From positions 27,523 to 91,522 of the forward strand of contig CAYGWX010000002.1 of the NCBI GenBank assembly GCA_964353855.1: a DNA stretch of 64,000 nt, written 5' to 3'. The number at the start of each line of letters is the position of its first letter. Positions within the stretch are counted from its first letter, which is position 1. Positions 7,581-15,397 of the stretch are shown here, piece by piece. Source of the DNA: CAYGWX01 sp964353855 [NCBI: uncultured bacterium] (GTDB taxonomy: Bacteria > Edwardsbacteria > CAYGWX01). Position numbers and translations under genes: made by a program. Below the pieces are notes generated by a model, which worked only from the letters and a program-made list of their open reading frames with translations, had not been told where the DNA came from and made no database searches.

Positions 7581-7705
7581 GTAGTAGCCCTCCCCAAAAC
7601 CCCCACAAATCAACAAGGCGGCCCGAAGGCCGTCTGAAAAAGGAAACTCAAAATAGGTTACGAATGACAAGACTTATGTAACAGAGATAAATCGTAGAAG
7701 ATTTG

Positions 7706-9760
7706 TCATCTTAAAGATTTTGTTATCTTCATGGGATTCGCCTTAGCTACCCGGTTAACTTTTTCCCCGGCGAGCAAAAAGAAATCCCCATCGGGGTCAA
7801 CCTTTCGCTTAGCAATAAAGAAACCCAAGCGTGATAGAGATTCTATGCAGGCCTCTTCCCGTAATATTTTTTTGCTATTATCAGGGAGAGTCCGACCATA
7901 CTCACTAAAAAGCCCTTCCTCAGTAGATAAGGCTTCACCCAAGGCAAAGAGGAGGTTCCACATTTTTACAGCTACGACATTCCCGGCGGTAGCTCCATCA
8001 AGTTCTACGACAGGATGTATAGCTACACTTCTATGTTTATCGATAGTATCCTTCACTAAGGCATCCAGTTTGTCACGCCTGCGCGGCATCTCTTTTCGTT
8101 GTATCTCTGCTGGCGTCTCAAGGGATTTTTCTTTTTGCTCTTGCTCCTTATTTAATTTATCAGCCCACTTCTCAAAGTTATCAATACGACAAGGAAGCAC
8201 AAAGGGTTGATCTGGAGCCGACCAAAGGTATGAATTTCCTTTGATGGGTTCGTTGAGAACACTCGCCAAAACGTCGTCTGAATAGTGAGCATTGTTACCC
8301 TGCAAACTCTTTAGGTCCCCAACGCTCAACAGATGGAAAGCAAAGAAATTATCCCCCTGAGACAGTAGCTCGGGAGCAATTGAGCCGGGTTGCTGAGTTA
8401 CCAGAATCGTACCAAGCATATATTTACGCCCTTCTTTTACCCAAGTCACAAAAGGAGAAGAATCAGGCACCCCTTTAGGTAAGATGGATTGCGCCTCCTC
8501 AAGAACGGCAATAATCGGAATAACCTCTCCCTCACTACCGACGACGAAATTTTCTTGGTTACGATGGAAAAGCTCCTCAAGAACCAAACCGGCAACCCTA
8601 TACCCGTTGGTTGAACTAAGAAGGGAAATGTCAATGATGACGATACGGCCACGGGACAGATGTTCACGTAGTGAACGAATCAAAACTGAATCCTGTTCAT
8701 GCAGTGAGCTAATCACGGGAGTCAGATTGTTACTTATTGCGTTAATGACAACACTATGTCCGCTTTCAGAATATTGAGTTATATCTACAATTTGCTTTTC
8801 TTTTGCTTTATATCCCTCTAAAGATATCAGCTCTACTAATTGTCGCCATTGGGCCGCGTCTAAACCCCTCAAAACATTTGCAAAAACAGCATCTTGCTTA
8901 CCTACAGCAATGCACTGGTTTACTACTTCAGCAGGGCGAAGATCGCAAAGGTTTAGCTTTACGTTACCCGCAACCCAACGATCATAGGGGGCAGGAACTC
9001 TTCGATTCGTATAAACAACTAACTTATTAGCAAGAAAAGGAACATCGGCAAGCCCGGGACGACCGCGCTTATCCCTAAAGGCATATTCACCTTCAGGATC
9101 AAAAATTATCATACCGCCAGGTTGTTCGAGCTGGTATAAACGCGATATTAAAAGTTTGATCAGGTTGGTTTTGCCATAACCAGCGCGGGCAAAGACAAAT
9201 GTCCTCCGCGCTACGAGGTGATCAAGATCGAACATGACGGGAACTTCTACTTCTCCTCCTGATTTATCAAAAACGGTCTCACCAAGGACAAAATTGCCAA
9301 TCGAAACGCTGTGCTCTCCACCTTTCCCTAATGCGCAAACAAATTTCAAAGCCTCATCCGACAAGGTTCCTACACGCGCTCCGAGATGAGGTAACTGTCG
9401 AATGCTTGGATGATAAATAAAGGAACTTTTACTAATCTCAAGGCCACCTAAAAGTTTAACATTAACAGTATAACGAAGCTTCGTTTCTTTTAAATCCTCA
9501 GGAATCGCACGATTACGCCTACGCATCTCAGCAAGATATTCGTCACCCTCTCCTGACGAAAGAACACCCATAGGAAAAAACCTCGTAATCCTACCGAGCA
9601 CGGCGGACTCTCGGGATAAGGTAACAACGATAAACTCTCCAATATTAGGACGGTACTCGCTGTGATAAGGAGAAACAATCTCAGCGGTAAACTCCAAGCC
9701 CGATTCGGCGAACCCTTTAAAAGTACCTATTTCGAGCTTAATGAGAGTGAGTTCAGGCAT
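7706..9760 (-). CDS. HerA-like hexameric DNA-translocase ATPase
   Basis: The start is set at ATG 9760 (684 aa); a TTG start at 9778 in the same frame is possible. The N-terminal 150 residues are beta-rich, like the HAS barrel. Walker A is ARAGYGKT at 191-198, and IIFDPEGEY follows at 218-226. The Walker B-like VLEEAQ, with tandem glutamates at 421-422, precedes a TQQPGSIAPELLSQ segment typical of HerA/FtsK relatives. HerA rings drive DNA through the NurA nuclease in archaeal end resection, and in bacteria often serve in defence. The gene overlaps the NurA-like gene by eight bases. Codon use is A+T-rich, unlike its neighbours. Confidence 0.8.
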   Translation of the reverse strand: MPELTLIKLEIGTFKGFAESGLEFTAEIVSPYHSEYRPNIGEFIVVTLSRESAVLGRITRFFPMGVLSSGEGDEYLAEMRRRNRAIPEDLKETKLRYTVNVKLLGGLEISKSSFIYHPSIRQLPHLGARVGTLSDEALKFVCALGKGGEHSVSIGNFVLGETVFDKSGGEVEVPVMFDLDHLVARRTFVFARAGYGKTNLIKLLISRLYQLEQPGGMIIFDPEGEYAFRDKRGRPGLADVPFLANKLVVYTNRRVPAPYDRWVAGNVKLNLCDLRPAEVVNQCIAVGKQDAVFANVLRGLDAAQWRQLVELISLEGYKAKEKQIVDITQYSESGHSVVINAISNNLTPVISSLHEQDSVLIRSLREHLSRGRIVIIDISLLSSTNGYRVAGLVLEELFHRNQENFVVGSEGEVIPIIAVLEEAQSILPKGVPDSSPFVTWVKEGRKYMLGTILVTQQPGSIAPELLSQGDNFFAFHLLSVGDLKSLQGNNAHYSDDVLASVLNEPIKGNSYLWSAPDQPFVLPCRIDNFEKWADKLNKEQEQKEKSLETPAEIQRKEMPRRRDKLDALVKDTIDKHRSVAIHPVVELDGATAGNVVAVKMWNLLFALGEALSTEEGLFSEYGRTLPDNSKKILREEACIESLSRLGFFIAKRKVDPDGDFFLLAGEKVNRVAKANPMKITKSLR

Positions 9761-10868
9761 TGCTCTTTGTTCCTCCAAGTATTAGACCGCGCCCTAAAGT
9801 AACATGCCGGATAACCCGTTCAGCTTCATTATCAGGCATGCCATTTGCCACTGTTTTAACCAACAAGTCACCCAAAACGGACATTTCCAGCCCCTGGAGA
9901 TTAGCATTTTCATGGGCTTTAACCAATGGATAGGGATAACCGGGCACCGGAAAAGAAGCTTTTGCAGTCTCTGCCAAATACTCTAATACTTCTTTTCTTC
10001 GATCCAGGAGCCAAACGGGGATATCGACCGGGAAAACAGGGGTATCTTCCCCCTCGCAGAGCTTTGCTAAATGCATTTTCCCAAAAGCCTGTCCTTTCAT
10101 CCAAGTACCAGCAAAGTTATAGCACTCCTCCTCTAATGCTTTTGGAACCTCAACGAAACAGGGATAGGATTTACGCAATATCCCTTCGAGTGTAAGAGCT
10201 AACGAAAGATACGATAATACCTTAGAGCGCTTAGCAATACCTGCAAGCATAGCTCCAGTTTCACGATACGCGCGTTCAAACGCCTTAGCCAAAGCTTCCA
10301 TTGCAGGGATAGACATGGATTTAGACCTTAGTAATCCATCGCGAATTACGAGCATTTTAAGACCTTTACCAGAATACGATAAATCAAGAAGAACAGCCCA
10401 TTCTGCAATATCTCGAAACGAACGAACAAACTTTCTCAAATCCTCATCTGAAGGACCCAGCTTAACTTCGTCCTCATCGGCAGAGCGTTTGTTCCCTGGG
10501 AGAAAATATGATAAATCACGATATTTTACGCCTATTTTATCAAGAAAATCTTTTAGCAACGGCACTTCCTGAAAGAACGTTTGGAATTGAGAGGCATCAC
10601 CACCAAGAGGAATAAATTTCTGGATATGCTCCCTCCCCTCGGAATCAGCAACCCTCACGATCTCTACGTTTAAAGGATCGAACGATAGCCGATTTTCACC
10701 TCCATCTGTAGCGACCGGCGCAACCGCAAGGCATTGACGATAACCGAGTTCTTGAACAGTGAGAGAACGAAGCTTCTCACGCAATGTATTTACTTTTGGA
10801 AGCTCTGCAAGAGCAGCTTCACGCAATTCTTTGGATGCGTTGTCCAGATCGAAACTAGCGAGAGACAT
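9753..10868 (-). CDS. NurA-like nuclease
   Basis: A strong AAGGAGGT site lies five bases before the ATG at 10868. The 371-residue protein shows the NurA layout: an early acidic VATDGG (D55), a second VIRDGLL (D177), a lysine-bearing AGIAKRSK (about 209-216) and a C-terminal PYPLVKAHENAN segment. These are the positions of the manganese-dependent nuclease centre in NurA. The assignment rests on motif order and on pairing with HerA, not on overall similarity. It overlaps the upstream DruA-like gene by 14 bases and the HerA-like gene by eight, so the three form one operon. Confidence 0.65.
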   Translation of the reverse strand: MSLASFDLDNASKELREAALAELPKVNTLREKLRSLTVQELGYRQCLAVAPVATDGGENRLSFDPLNVEIVRVADSEGREHIQKFIPLGGDASQFQTFFQEVPLLKDFLDKIGVKYRDLSYFLPGNKRSADEDEVKLGPSDEDLRKFVRSFRDIAEWAVLLDLSYSGKGLKMLVIRDGLLRSKSMSIPAMEALAKAFERAYRETGAMLAGIAKRSKVLSYLSLALTLEGILRKSYPCFVEVPKALEEECYNFAGTWMKGQAFGKMHLAKLCEGEDTPVFPVDIPVWLLDRRKEVLEYLAETAKASFPVPGYPYPLVKAHENANLQGLEMSVLGDLLVKTVANGMPDNEAERVIRHVTLGRGLILGGTKSNA

Positions 10869-12078
10869 ATGTTACCTCCTTACTAACGCCCTGCTCTCCA
10901 AGATATGGATTCGTTAAGGAACATGGAGGAAGGAGAAGATTAAATATTTGATCCCTATTCCATAGACGATATTCGGGGCAACGAACTGAGCGAGCTTCTA
11001 TCCATCGAGACTTCGCTAAGGCCGACACTTCAGCTACGGATAGTAAACCATTGTAATTGGGCTTACGAGCCTTCCCCAAAAGAAACCTTTCAGCATTTTT
11101 TGCCAACTTACAGGCAAAGACCTGGCGACCTACCCCATGCCGGAGCAGGGCGGAGTTTAAGCCGAGGAGTGTAAGTGAATGTCGTATTACTCTTAAACGC
11201 CAATTTGGACCATCTCCGAATCTGTTGTTTTTAGCGTATTTGTGGCATTTAGCTGTAAGATATTCCCGCATTAAATCAAATAAGCTTTGTGGAATATGAA
11301 AATGACCCCAACCAGAAGTGAATCCTATGGGTTCAAAGTATTTTTGACCATCGAGAGTAAGACGGTTATACACCGATGATCTACCTAATGCTGAAGAAGT
11401 CATAACAAGCACCAAAAATGGGCGTTTCTTAATATTAGAAATAATGCCTTTTGTCCCAAAATATTTTTCGGAAAAAGCATCTCTGACTTCTTTCGTTCTA
11501 ACAAGGCAGGCGATTAGTTTACCACCTAAAAGCATATTATATGGGGGAAGAGCACCAAGCACATACGCGTCGAAAACGTTTACAAGGTTCTGACATCTCT
11601 CTTTAGCATTCCACCCAATAGCCTTATCGCGAACTTTGAGATTGAAAATAGGGTCCGTAAGTGCTATAAGACCTATGAGTTTATTATTATTATCATCCCA
11701 CACAAGAAAACGTAAACGGCGCCCAAATCCTTGGGATACCGGAACACTCCATGTGAGGCTTGCGAGCCGGAATAGCTTAGACTGCCAAGTATCGGCTTGA
11801 ATCTGCTCTAACCTTGGCTTGATTAATGAAGGACTGACTTCAGTACCATCAGCAAAATATGATTTGAGTATAGGCCATTCCGAATCGATAAAGGGACGTT
11901 CCTTATCTAAGCGCTCTATACGTTGTGATCTATGGAGAAGGCGCAAAGCTTCTTTTGAATCCCCAGGAGGTATTAAGAAACCATCACGGTTTTTGACATA
12001 ACCAAGATCTCTTAAATGAGAACGGAGGCGGTTCTTAATATGAGAATCAAGTGCTGATATTTTAATCATATTAACCAT
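10855..12078 (-). CDS. DruA-like DUF4338 protein
   Basis: The start is set at ATG 12078 (407 aa); an in-frame TTG lies at 12102. The middle of the protein carries the DUF4338 pattern: LRFLVWD, LIGLIALTDP, RDKAIGW (about 150-156), R..NLVNVFDAYVLG, LPPYN (177-181) and LLGGKLIACL, then a SALGRSSVYNRL segment and GWGHFHIP. DUF4338 defines DruA, the signature protein of Druantia anti-phage systems, whose biochemical role is not settled. No druB-E or large druE helicase is present; a HerA/NurA pair follows instead. A 6-bp inverted repeat (AACCAT/ATGGTT, 12107-12122) just upstream could be an operator. Confidence 0.75.
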   Translation of the reverse strand: MVNMIKISALDSHIKNRLRSHLRDLGYVKNRDGFLIPPGDSKEALRLLHRSQRIERLDKERPFIDSEWPILKSYFADGTEVSPSLIKPRLEQIQADTWQSKLFRLASLTWSVPVSQGFGRRLRFLVWDDNNNKLIGLIALTDPIFNLKVRDKAIGWNAKERCQNLVNVFDAYVLGALPPYNMLLGGKLIACLVRTKEVRDAFSEKYFGTKGIISNIKKRPFLVLVMTSSALGRSSVYNRLTLDGQKYFEPIGFTSGWGHFHIPQSLFDLMREYLTAKCHKYAKNNRFGDGPNWRLRVIRHSLTLLGLNSALLRHGVGRQVFACKLAKNAERFLLGKARKPNYNGLLSVAEVSALAKSRWIEARSVRCPEYRLWNRDQIFNLLLPPCSLTNPYLGEQGVSKEVTYVSR

Positions 12079-12106
12079 AGGAAACCTTGGAAAGGTGCTC
12101 AAGACA

Positions 12107-12122
12107 AACCATAAAAATGGTT
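12107..12122. promoter_or_regulatory. Inverted repeat upstream of the defence-like operon
   Basis: AACCAT-AAAA-ATGGTT lies 29 bases before the likely first ATG of the DruA-like gene. It may be an operator or a leader hairpin; nothing proves a function. Confidence 0.35.
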
Positions 12123-12235
12123 AAAGCATTCCTCGGGCTGGGTTTCGTGTAATGACTCGAAGCTTTAGTAAAGCGCAAGTCTTCAATTTATTACACCAAA
12201 ACCGCCCTCTTCCTGAACAACCGCTGGATCACTAC

Positions 12236-12298
12236 GCTACGGTGGAAACGGTTGAACGCTGCGCTACGGTTGAACGCTTCGCTACGATGGAAAACACC
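12236..12298 (+). repeat. Seven-unit array with 9-bp period
   Basis: The units are gctacggtg, gaaacggtt, gaacgctgc, gctacggtt, gaacgcttc, gctacgatg and gaaaacacc. Two unit types alternate. Confidence 0.7.
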
Positions 12299-12445
12299 CC
12301 AAAACGACAATCGCCGAGCCTTCGGGCTCGGCCAAGAGACCCAAAGGGTCCTGCCAATCAATGCGTGCATTATACACCCAAGCCGGGGGGGAAGTCAAGC
12401 CCCCAAGGGGCGGTTGATCGCTGCGCTACGGTTGAGACGCTTCAC

Positions 12446-12480
12446 AATGCGGAGCGCGGAATGCGGAGTGCGGAATGAAC
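12446..12480 (+). repeat. Heptamer tandem array, consensus ARYGCGG, five units
   Basis: The units are aatgcgg, agcgcgg, aatgcgg, agtgcgg and aatgaac. The array is intergenic. Confidence 0.8.
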
Positions 12481-12708
12481 TACAAGGAACACACACCCCC
12501 TTCCCCCTCTTCTTAGAGGGAATTAACGGCTTCCGACCCTCGACACTATCTTCCGACAGTTCCCTCCCTTTACGTCATTTTATATATACCTATATACAAA
12601 ACAACAATTCACCTGTAAAAAGTGGGTTACGAAGATACGATTATTCTTAAATCCCTGAAATTCAAACCCTTAAAAAACGCTTGTTCCACGTAAGTCCAGT
12701 TTCCGCAC

Positions 12709-12739
12709 TTGACAAAATTCCGAACCTGTGCCATATAAT
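12709..12739 (+). promoter_or_regulatory. Sigma-70 promoter without an obvious gene
   Basis: TTGACA at 12709-12714 and TATAAT at 12734-12739, 19 bp apart, with GGAGGAGA following. The downstream DNA is a heptamer array and palindromes, then the 3' end of a gene on the other strand. Confidence 0.5.
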
Positions 12740-12759
12740 GGAGGAGAATAGGATAACTC

Positions 12760-12787
12760 ATTTCGAATTTCGGATTGCGAATTTAAC
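12760..12787 (+). repeat. Heptamer tandem array, consensus ATTTCGR, four units
   Basis: The units are atttcga, atttcgg, attgcga and atttaac, between the orphan promoter and a palindromic element. Confidence 0.7.
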
Positions 12788-12802
12788 GACGAACCAAAGA
12801 CG

Positions 12803-12831
12803 CTGGATTCCCGCCTGCGCGGGAATGACGA
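12803..12831. repeat. GTCAT-type palindromic element
   Basis: ATTCCCGC-ctgc-GCGGGAAT followed by GAC; read on the minus strand it begins GTCATTCCCGC. It resembles widespread REP-like elements. Relatives lie at 12839, 50160 and 50280. Confidence 0.7.
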
Positions 12832-12838
12832 CAACGCG

Positions 12839-12866
12839 AGATGCTGAAACAAGTTCAGCATGACGA
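12839..12866. repeat. GTCAT-type palindromic element
   Basis: ATGCTGAA-acaag-TTCAGCAT followed by GAC; on the minus strand it starts GTCATGCTGAA. It directly follows the element at 12803. Confidence 0.7.
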
Positions 12867-12876
12867 GAGGGGAAGT

Positions 12877-13926
12877 TTACTCGATCCACCCCAGGCCGTG
12901 GCGGATGGCCACCTCGGTGCCGAGCACGGCGCTGTAGCGCTCCACGGTGCGGAGGATGTCCACCACCTCCCAAGGCTCGGGGGGACGGGTCTGGTTCTCC
13001 CGGATCACGATCGGAGCGAGCACGGCCCGCCGGACCCCGAGGCGGTCCAGCTCGCAGGCCAGGACCAGGCCCCGCTGGCCCCGCTCCTCGCGCTGATCGA
13101 AGACGAAGTTGCCCAGGCTGTAGGCGATCAAGCCCCGTTTATAACGCTCCACGCCCTCGATCACGTGGGGATGATGCCCGATCACCAGACAGGCCCCGGC
13201 ATCCACCACGGCATGGGCTAACTTCCGTTGATAATCCAAAGGAGCCGTGGCGTACTCCTCGCCCCAGTGGAGGGAGATCGCCACCAGGTCGGCCTGTTTC
13301 TTGGCCAGGGCCACGGCGTCCACGATCGCGGCGCTGTCGCCTCGTGCAATGAACGTCCCGCTCCCGTCCGGGACGTCCGTATAAGCCAGAAAGGCCACCT
13401 TCAGGCCATGGACCACGGTTATGGCCGGCTTCCTGGCTTCGACCGCATCCTCCCCAGCGCCCACGGTCAGGATCCCGGCCCCACGCAGGGAGGAGATCGT
13501 CTCCAGGAGGCCGAGCTTCCCGCAGTCCATGGTGTGATTGTTCGCCAGGGACAGGACATCGAACCCCGCGTCTCGGAGCGCGGGAACCGCCGAGGGATCG
13601 GCCTTGAGCCGGTAGAGCTTGCTCACCGCGAAGTCCCGGGCCGTGACCGCGCACTCCAGATTGCCGAAGGTGAGGTCGGCCTGCCTGAGATAGCCCTGCA
13701 CAGGCTCCAGGGGGTAGAAGACCGTGTGCTCACCGGCCACCTTCTCCACGGCCCGGCCGAGCATCACGTCCCCGACAGCGATCAGGGTGAAAGAAGATAA
13801 AGTGGACTGTGGACTGTGGACTGTGGACCGTGGACTACAGCCGAGGACAAGCAAAGGGAGAATTGCAAAATGCAAATTGCAAAAAGCAAAATGCAAGATT
13901 TTACTACAAAGAGAAGACCGTTTCAT
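12877..13926 (-). CDS. CapA/PgsA-type metallophosphatase lipoprotein
   Basis: The start is ATG 13926, which overlaps the preceding gene's stop (ATGA) and has GGAGG ten bases upstream. The signal ends LVLGC, so a lipoprotein is expected. The domain shows VGDVMLGR, FGNLECAV, LANNHTMDCG and IGHHPHV, the metal-binding motifs of the CapA (poly-gamma-glutamate synthesis) branch of calcineurin-like phosphatases. The role in capsule or envelope polymer is inferred from the family. Two heptamer arrays (13802-13836, 13861-13895) encode the Ser/Thr linker after the lipobox cysteine and most of the signal peptide. Confidence 0.82.
   Translation of the reverse strand: MKRSSLCSKILHFAFCNLHFAILPLLVLGCSPRSTVHSPQSTLSSFTLIAVGDVMLGRAVEKVAGEHTVFYPLEPVQGYLRQADLTFGNLECAVTARDFAVSKLYRLKADPSAVPALRDAGFDVLSLANNHTMDCGKLGLLETISSLRGAGILTVGAGEDAVEARKPAITVVHGLKVAFLAYTDVPDGSGTFIARGDSAAIVDAVALAKKQADLVAISLHWGEEYATAPLDYQRKLAHAVVDAGACLVIGHHPHVIEGVERYKRGLIAYSLGNFVFDQREERGQRGLVLACELDRLGVRRAVLAPIVIRENQTRPPEPWEVVDILRTVERYSAVLGTEVAIRHGLGWIE
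13802..13836. repeat. Heptamer tandem array, GTGGACT, five units
   Basis: Four exact gtggact units and one gtggacc lie within the CapA coding sequence, where they encode the linker just after the lipid-anchored cysteine. Confidence 0.85.
13861..13895. repeat. Heptamer tandem array, AAWWGCA, five units
   Basis: The units aattgca, aaatgca, aattgca, aaaagca and aaatgca lie within the CapA signal-peptide codons. Confidence 0.85.
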
Positions 13927-15317
13927 CGAGATAAGGCCTCCTGGCACTTACGCTCCCAAGCCTTCGCGCCCAGGCGGGAAAAGGCCTGGCGGGCCTGGAG
14001 GAAGAGCCGCCCGGCCTCCTCCTCCTCGCCAAAGGAGCGGAACGCCCAGCCCAGGTGGTAGAGGACCCGGGCCGAGTCCAGGGGCTGCTTCAGGTCTTCG
14101 AAGAGGCTCAGGCTGCGGCCGAACGTGTCCCGGGCCGGACCCCACTCGCACCCTTGGGAAGAGGACAGCCCGGCGCAGGAGACCCGGGCCTGGACCAGGA
14201 GCCCCTCGGCCAGAAGGGGCTTGAGGCCCAGGGCCTCGGCCAGGGCCAGGGCCTCGCGGGCCCAGACCCCGGCCTGGGTGATGCGGTTCCGGCTGAGGTC
14301 CAGGCGGGCCAGGCCCATCATCGCCCCGGCCTGAGGATCCGGGGCCTTCTGGCTCCGGGCCAGTTCCAGGGCCGTGGTGAACGCCTTCTCTGCCACCCCC
14401 TCCCGGCCGGCCTCGGCATGGAGCCCGCCCAGGGTGATCAGGACCGCGGCCTCGCCGTAGGGGTCGCGGATAGCCCGGCGGATCTCCAGGGCGCTTTCCA
14501 GGAGGCGTAAGGCGCGGTCGTCCTCGCCTTTGACCTGAAGGAGCTGGGCGAGGTTGCGCAGGGCCGCGGCCTCGCCGTGGGGATACCCCACGCGCTGGTA
14601 GATCCGGAGCGCGGACTGGTAGCGCTCCTCGGCCAGGGCCAGGTCCCCCTGGCGGTGGGCCACCAGGGCGAGGTTGTTCAGGACCGTGGCCTCGCCCTCC
14701 TGCCAGCCGATGCGGCGCCGGAAGGCCAGGGCCTCGTGGTAATGGGCTTCGGCATCCGGGTAGCGCCCCTCCAGATAGGCCTGGTACCCGAGGTTGTTCA
14801 GGATGACCCCCAGGCCGTGGGGGTCCTCGAGCTCCCGGTAAAGGGCGAGGGCTTTCCCGGCCGTCTCGGCGGCCCGGACGAAATCCCCGGTCTGACGGTA
14901 GACGAAAGACAGAGCGTTGTAACTGGTGGCTTCCTTGGCGCGGTCCCCCAGGGCCCGTGCCAGGGCCTCGCTTTCGAAGTAAAGGGCCGAAGGGAAGTCT
15001 CCCCGCTGGCTGGCGACCCAGGAGAGATTGCCCAGGGTAAGGTACTCCCCGGGGCGGTCCCCCAGGTCGCGATACTCCTTCAACGCCTCCTCGGAGAGGG
15101 TGATCACGCGGTCGTAATCCGAGAAGGCACCAAGCACCCAAGCGAGCTCCTGCAGGCAGGTGGCTCGGGTTAGGCGGTCGTTGGCCTGTCCGGCCAGGGA
15201 GACGGCCAGCTCCATGTCCCTCCGGGCGCTTTCCACGTCCCCGATGTTAGTCAAAACTTCGGCCCGCATCCGGTAGATGCGGATGCGCTCGCGCTGGGAG
15301 AAACGCTTCGTAGGCAT
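13923..15317 (-). CDS. Tetratricopeptide-repeat protein
   Basis: The 464 residues are almost entirely TPR helices repeating about every 40 residues (LNNLALVAHRQGDLALAEERY and similar). There is no signal peptide, so a cytoplasmic scaffold or regulator is likely. It resembles the TPR halves of large AfsR/adenylate-cyclase-like regulators, but no DNA-binding or cyclase domain is attached. It is paralogous to the gene at 15398-16879: both begin MP followed by a short basic stretch and an R..VL.NIGD pattern. Its stop overlaps the CapA start. The promoter at 15324-15352 puts the start site at the ATG. Confidence 0.75.
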   Translation of the reverse strand: MPTKRFSQRERIRIYRMRAEVLTNIGDVESARRDMELAVSLAGQANDRLTRATCLQELAWVLGAFSDYDRVITLSEEALKEYRDLGDRPGEYLTLGNLSWVASQRGDFPSALYFESEALARALGDRAKEATSYNALSFVYRQTGDFVRAAETAGKALALYRELEDPHGLGVILNNLGYQAYLEGRYPDAEAHYHEALAFRRRIGWQEGEATVLNNLALVAHRQGDLALAEERYQSALRIYQRVGYPHGEAAALRNLAQLLQVKGEDDRALRLLESALEIRRAIRDPYGEAAVLITLGGLHAEAGREGVAEKAFTTALELARSQKAPDPQAGAMMGLARLDLSRNRITQAGVWAREALALAEALGLKPLLAEGLLVQARVSCAGLSSSQGCEWGPARDTFGRSLSLFEDLKQPLDSARVLYHLGWAFRSFGEEEEAGRLFLQARQAFSRLGAKAWERKCQEALSR

Positions 15318-15323
15318 GGCGGA

Positions 15324-15352
15324 ATTTTAGCACATTTCGGGAAGGAATGCAA
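15324..15352 (-). promoter_or_regulatory. Promoter of the first TPR gene
   Basis: On the minus strand TTGCAT, a 17-bp spacer and TAAAAT. The ATG begins at 15317, six bases after the -10 box, giving a leaderless transcript. Confidence 0.65.
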
Positions 15353-15397
15353 ACGGGGAGGCCCTGGAAAGAGCCGCCCTGAAGAGAGGAAGGATGC

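Larger units (their letters stand above)
7026..7705. other. Gene-free repeat-rich segment left of the defence-like island
   Basis: No convincing gene. It contains two copies of a hairpin element (7064-7103, 7196-7234), a heptamer array (7110-7151), an 11-bp triplicate array (7479-7511) and a further hairpin around CCCCGAT/ATCGGGG (7406-7428). A GGCGGCC-CGAA-GGCCGTC hairpin lies near 7617-7636. The reading frame at 7104-7496 is built from these repeats and is not credible. Confidence 0.7.
12123..12876. other. Gene-free repeat-rich segment right of the defence-like island
   Basis: It holds a 9-bp array (12236-12298, with a relic near 12424-12443), hairpins CGAGCC-TTCG-GGCTCG and GACCC-AAA-GGGTC (about 12311-12352), two heptamer arrays, an isolated promoter (12709-12739) and two palindromic elements (12803-12866). 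Reading frames at 12152-12478 and 12681-12863 are made of these repeats and are not genes. Confidence 0.65.

Noticed and set aside
12236-12298. Possible CRISPR array
   Set aside because: Units are 9 bp and contiguous; there are no 25-35 bp repeats with unique spacers and no cas gene anywhere in the window.
12152-12478. Open frame of 108 codons on the plus strand next to the defence-like operon
   Set aside because: Its peptide repeats (ERCATVERFATVE-like) come from the 9-bp and 7-bp arrays; no start signal.
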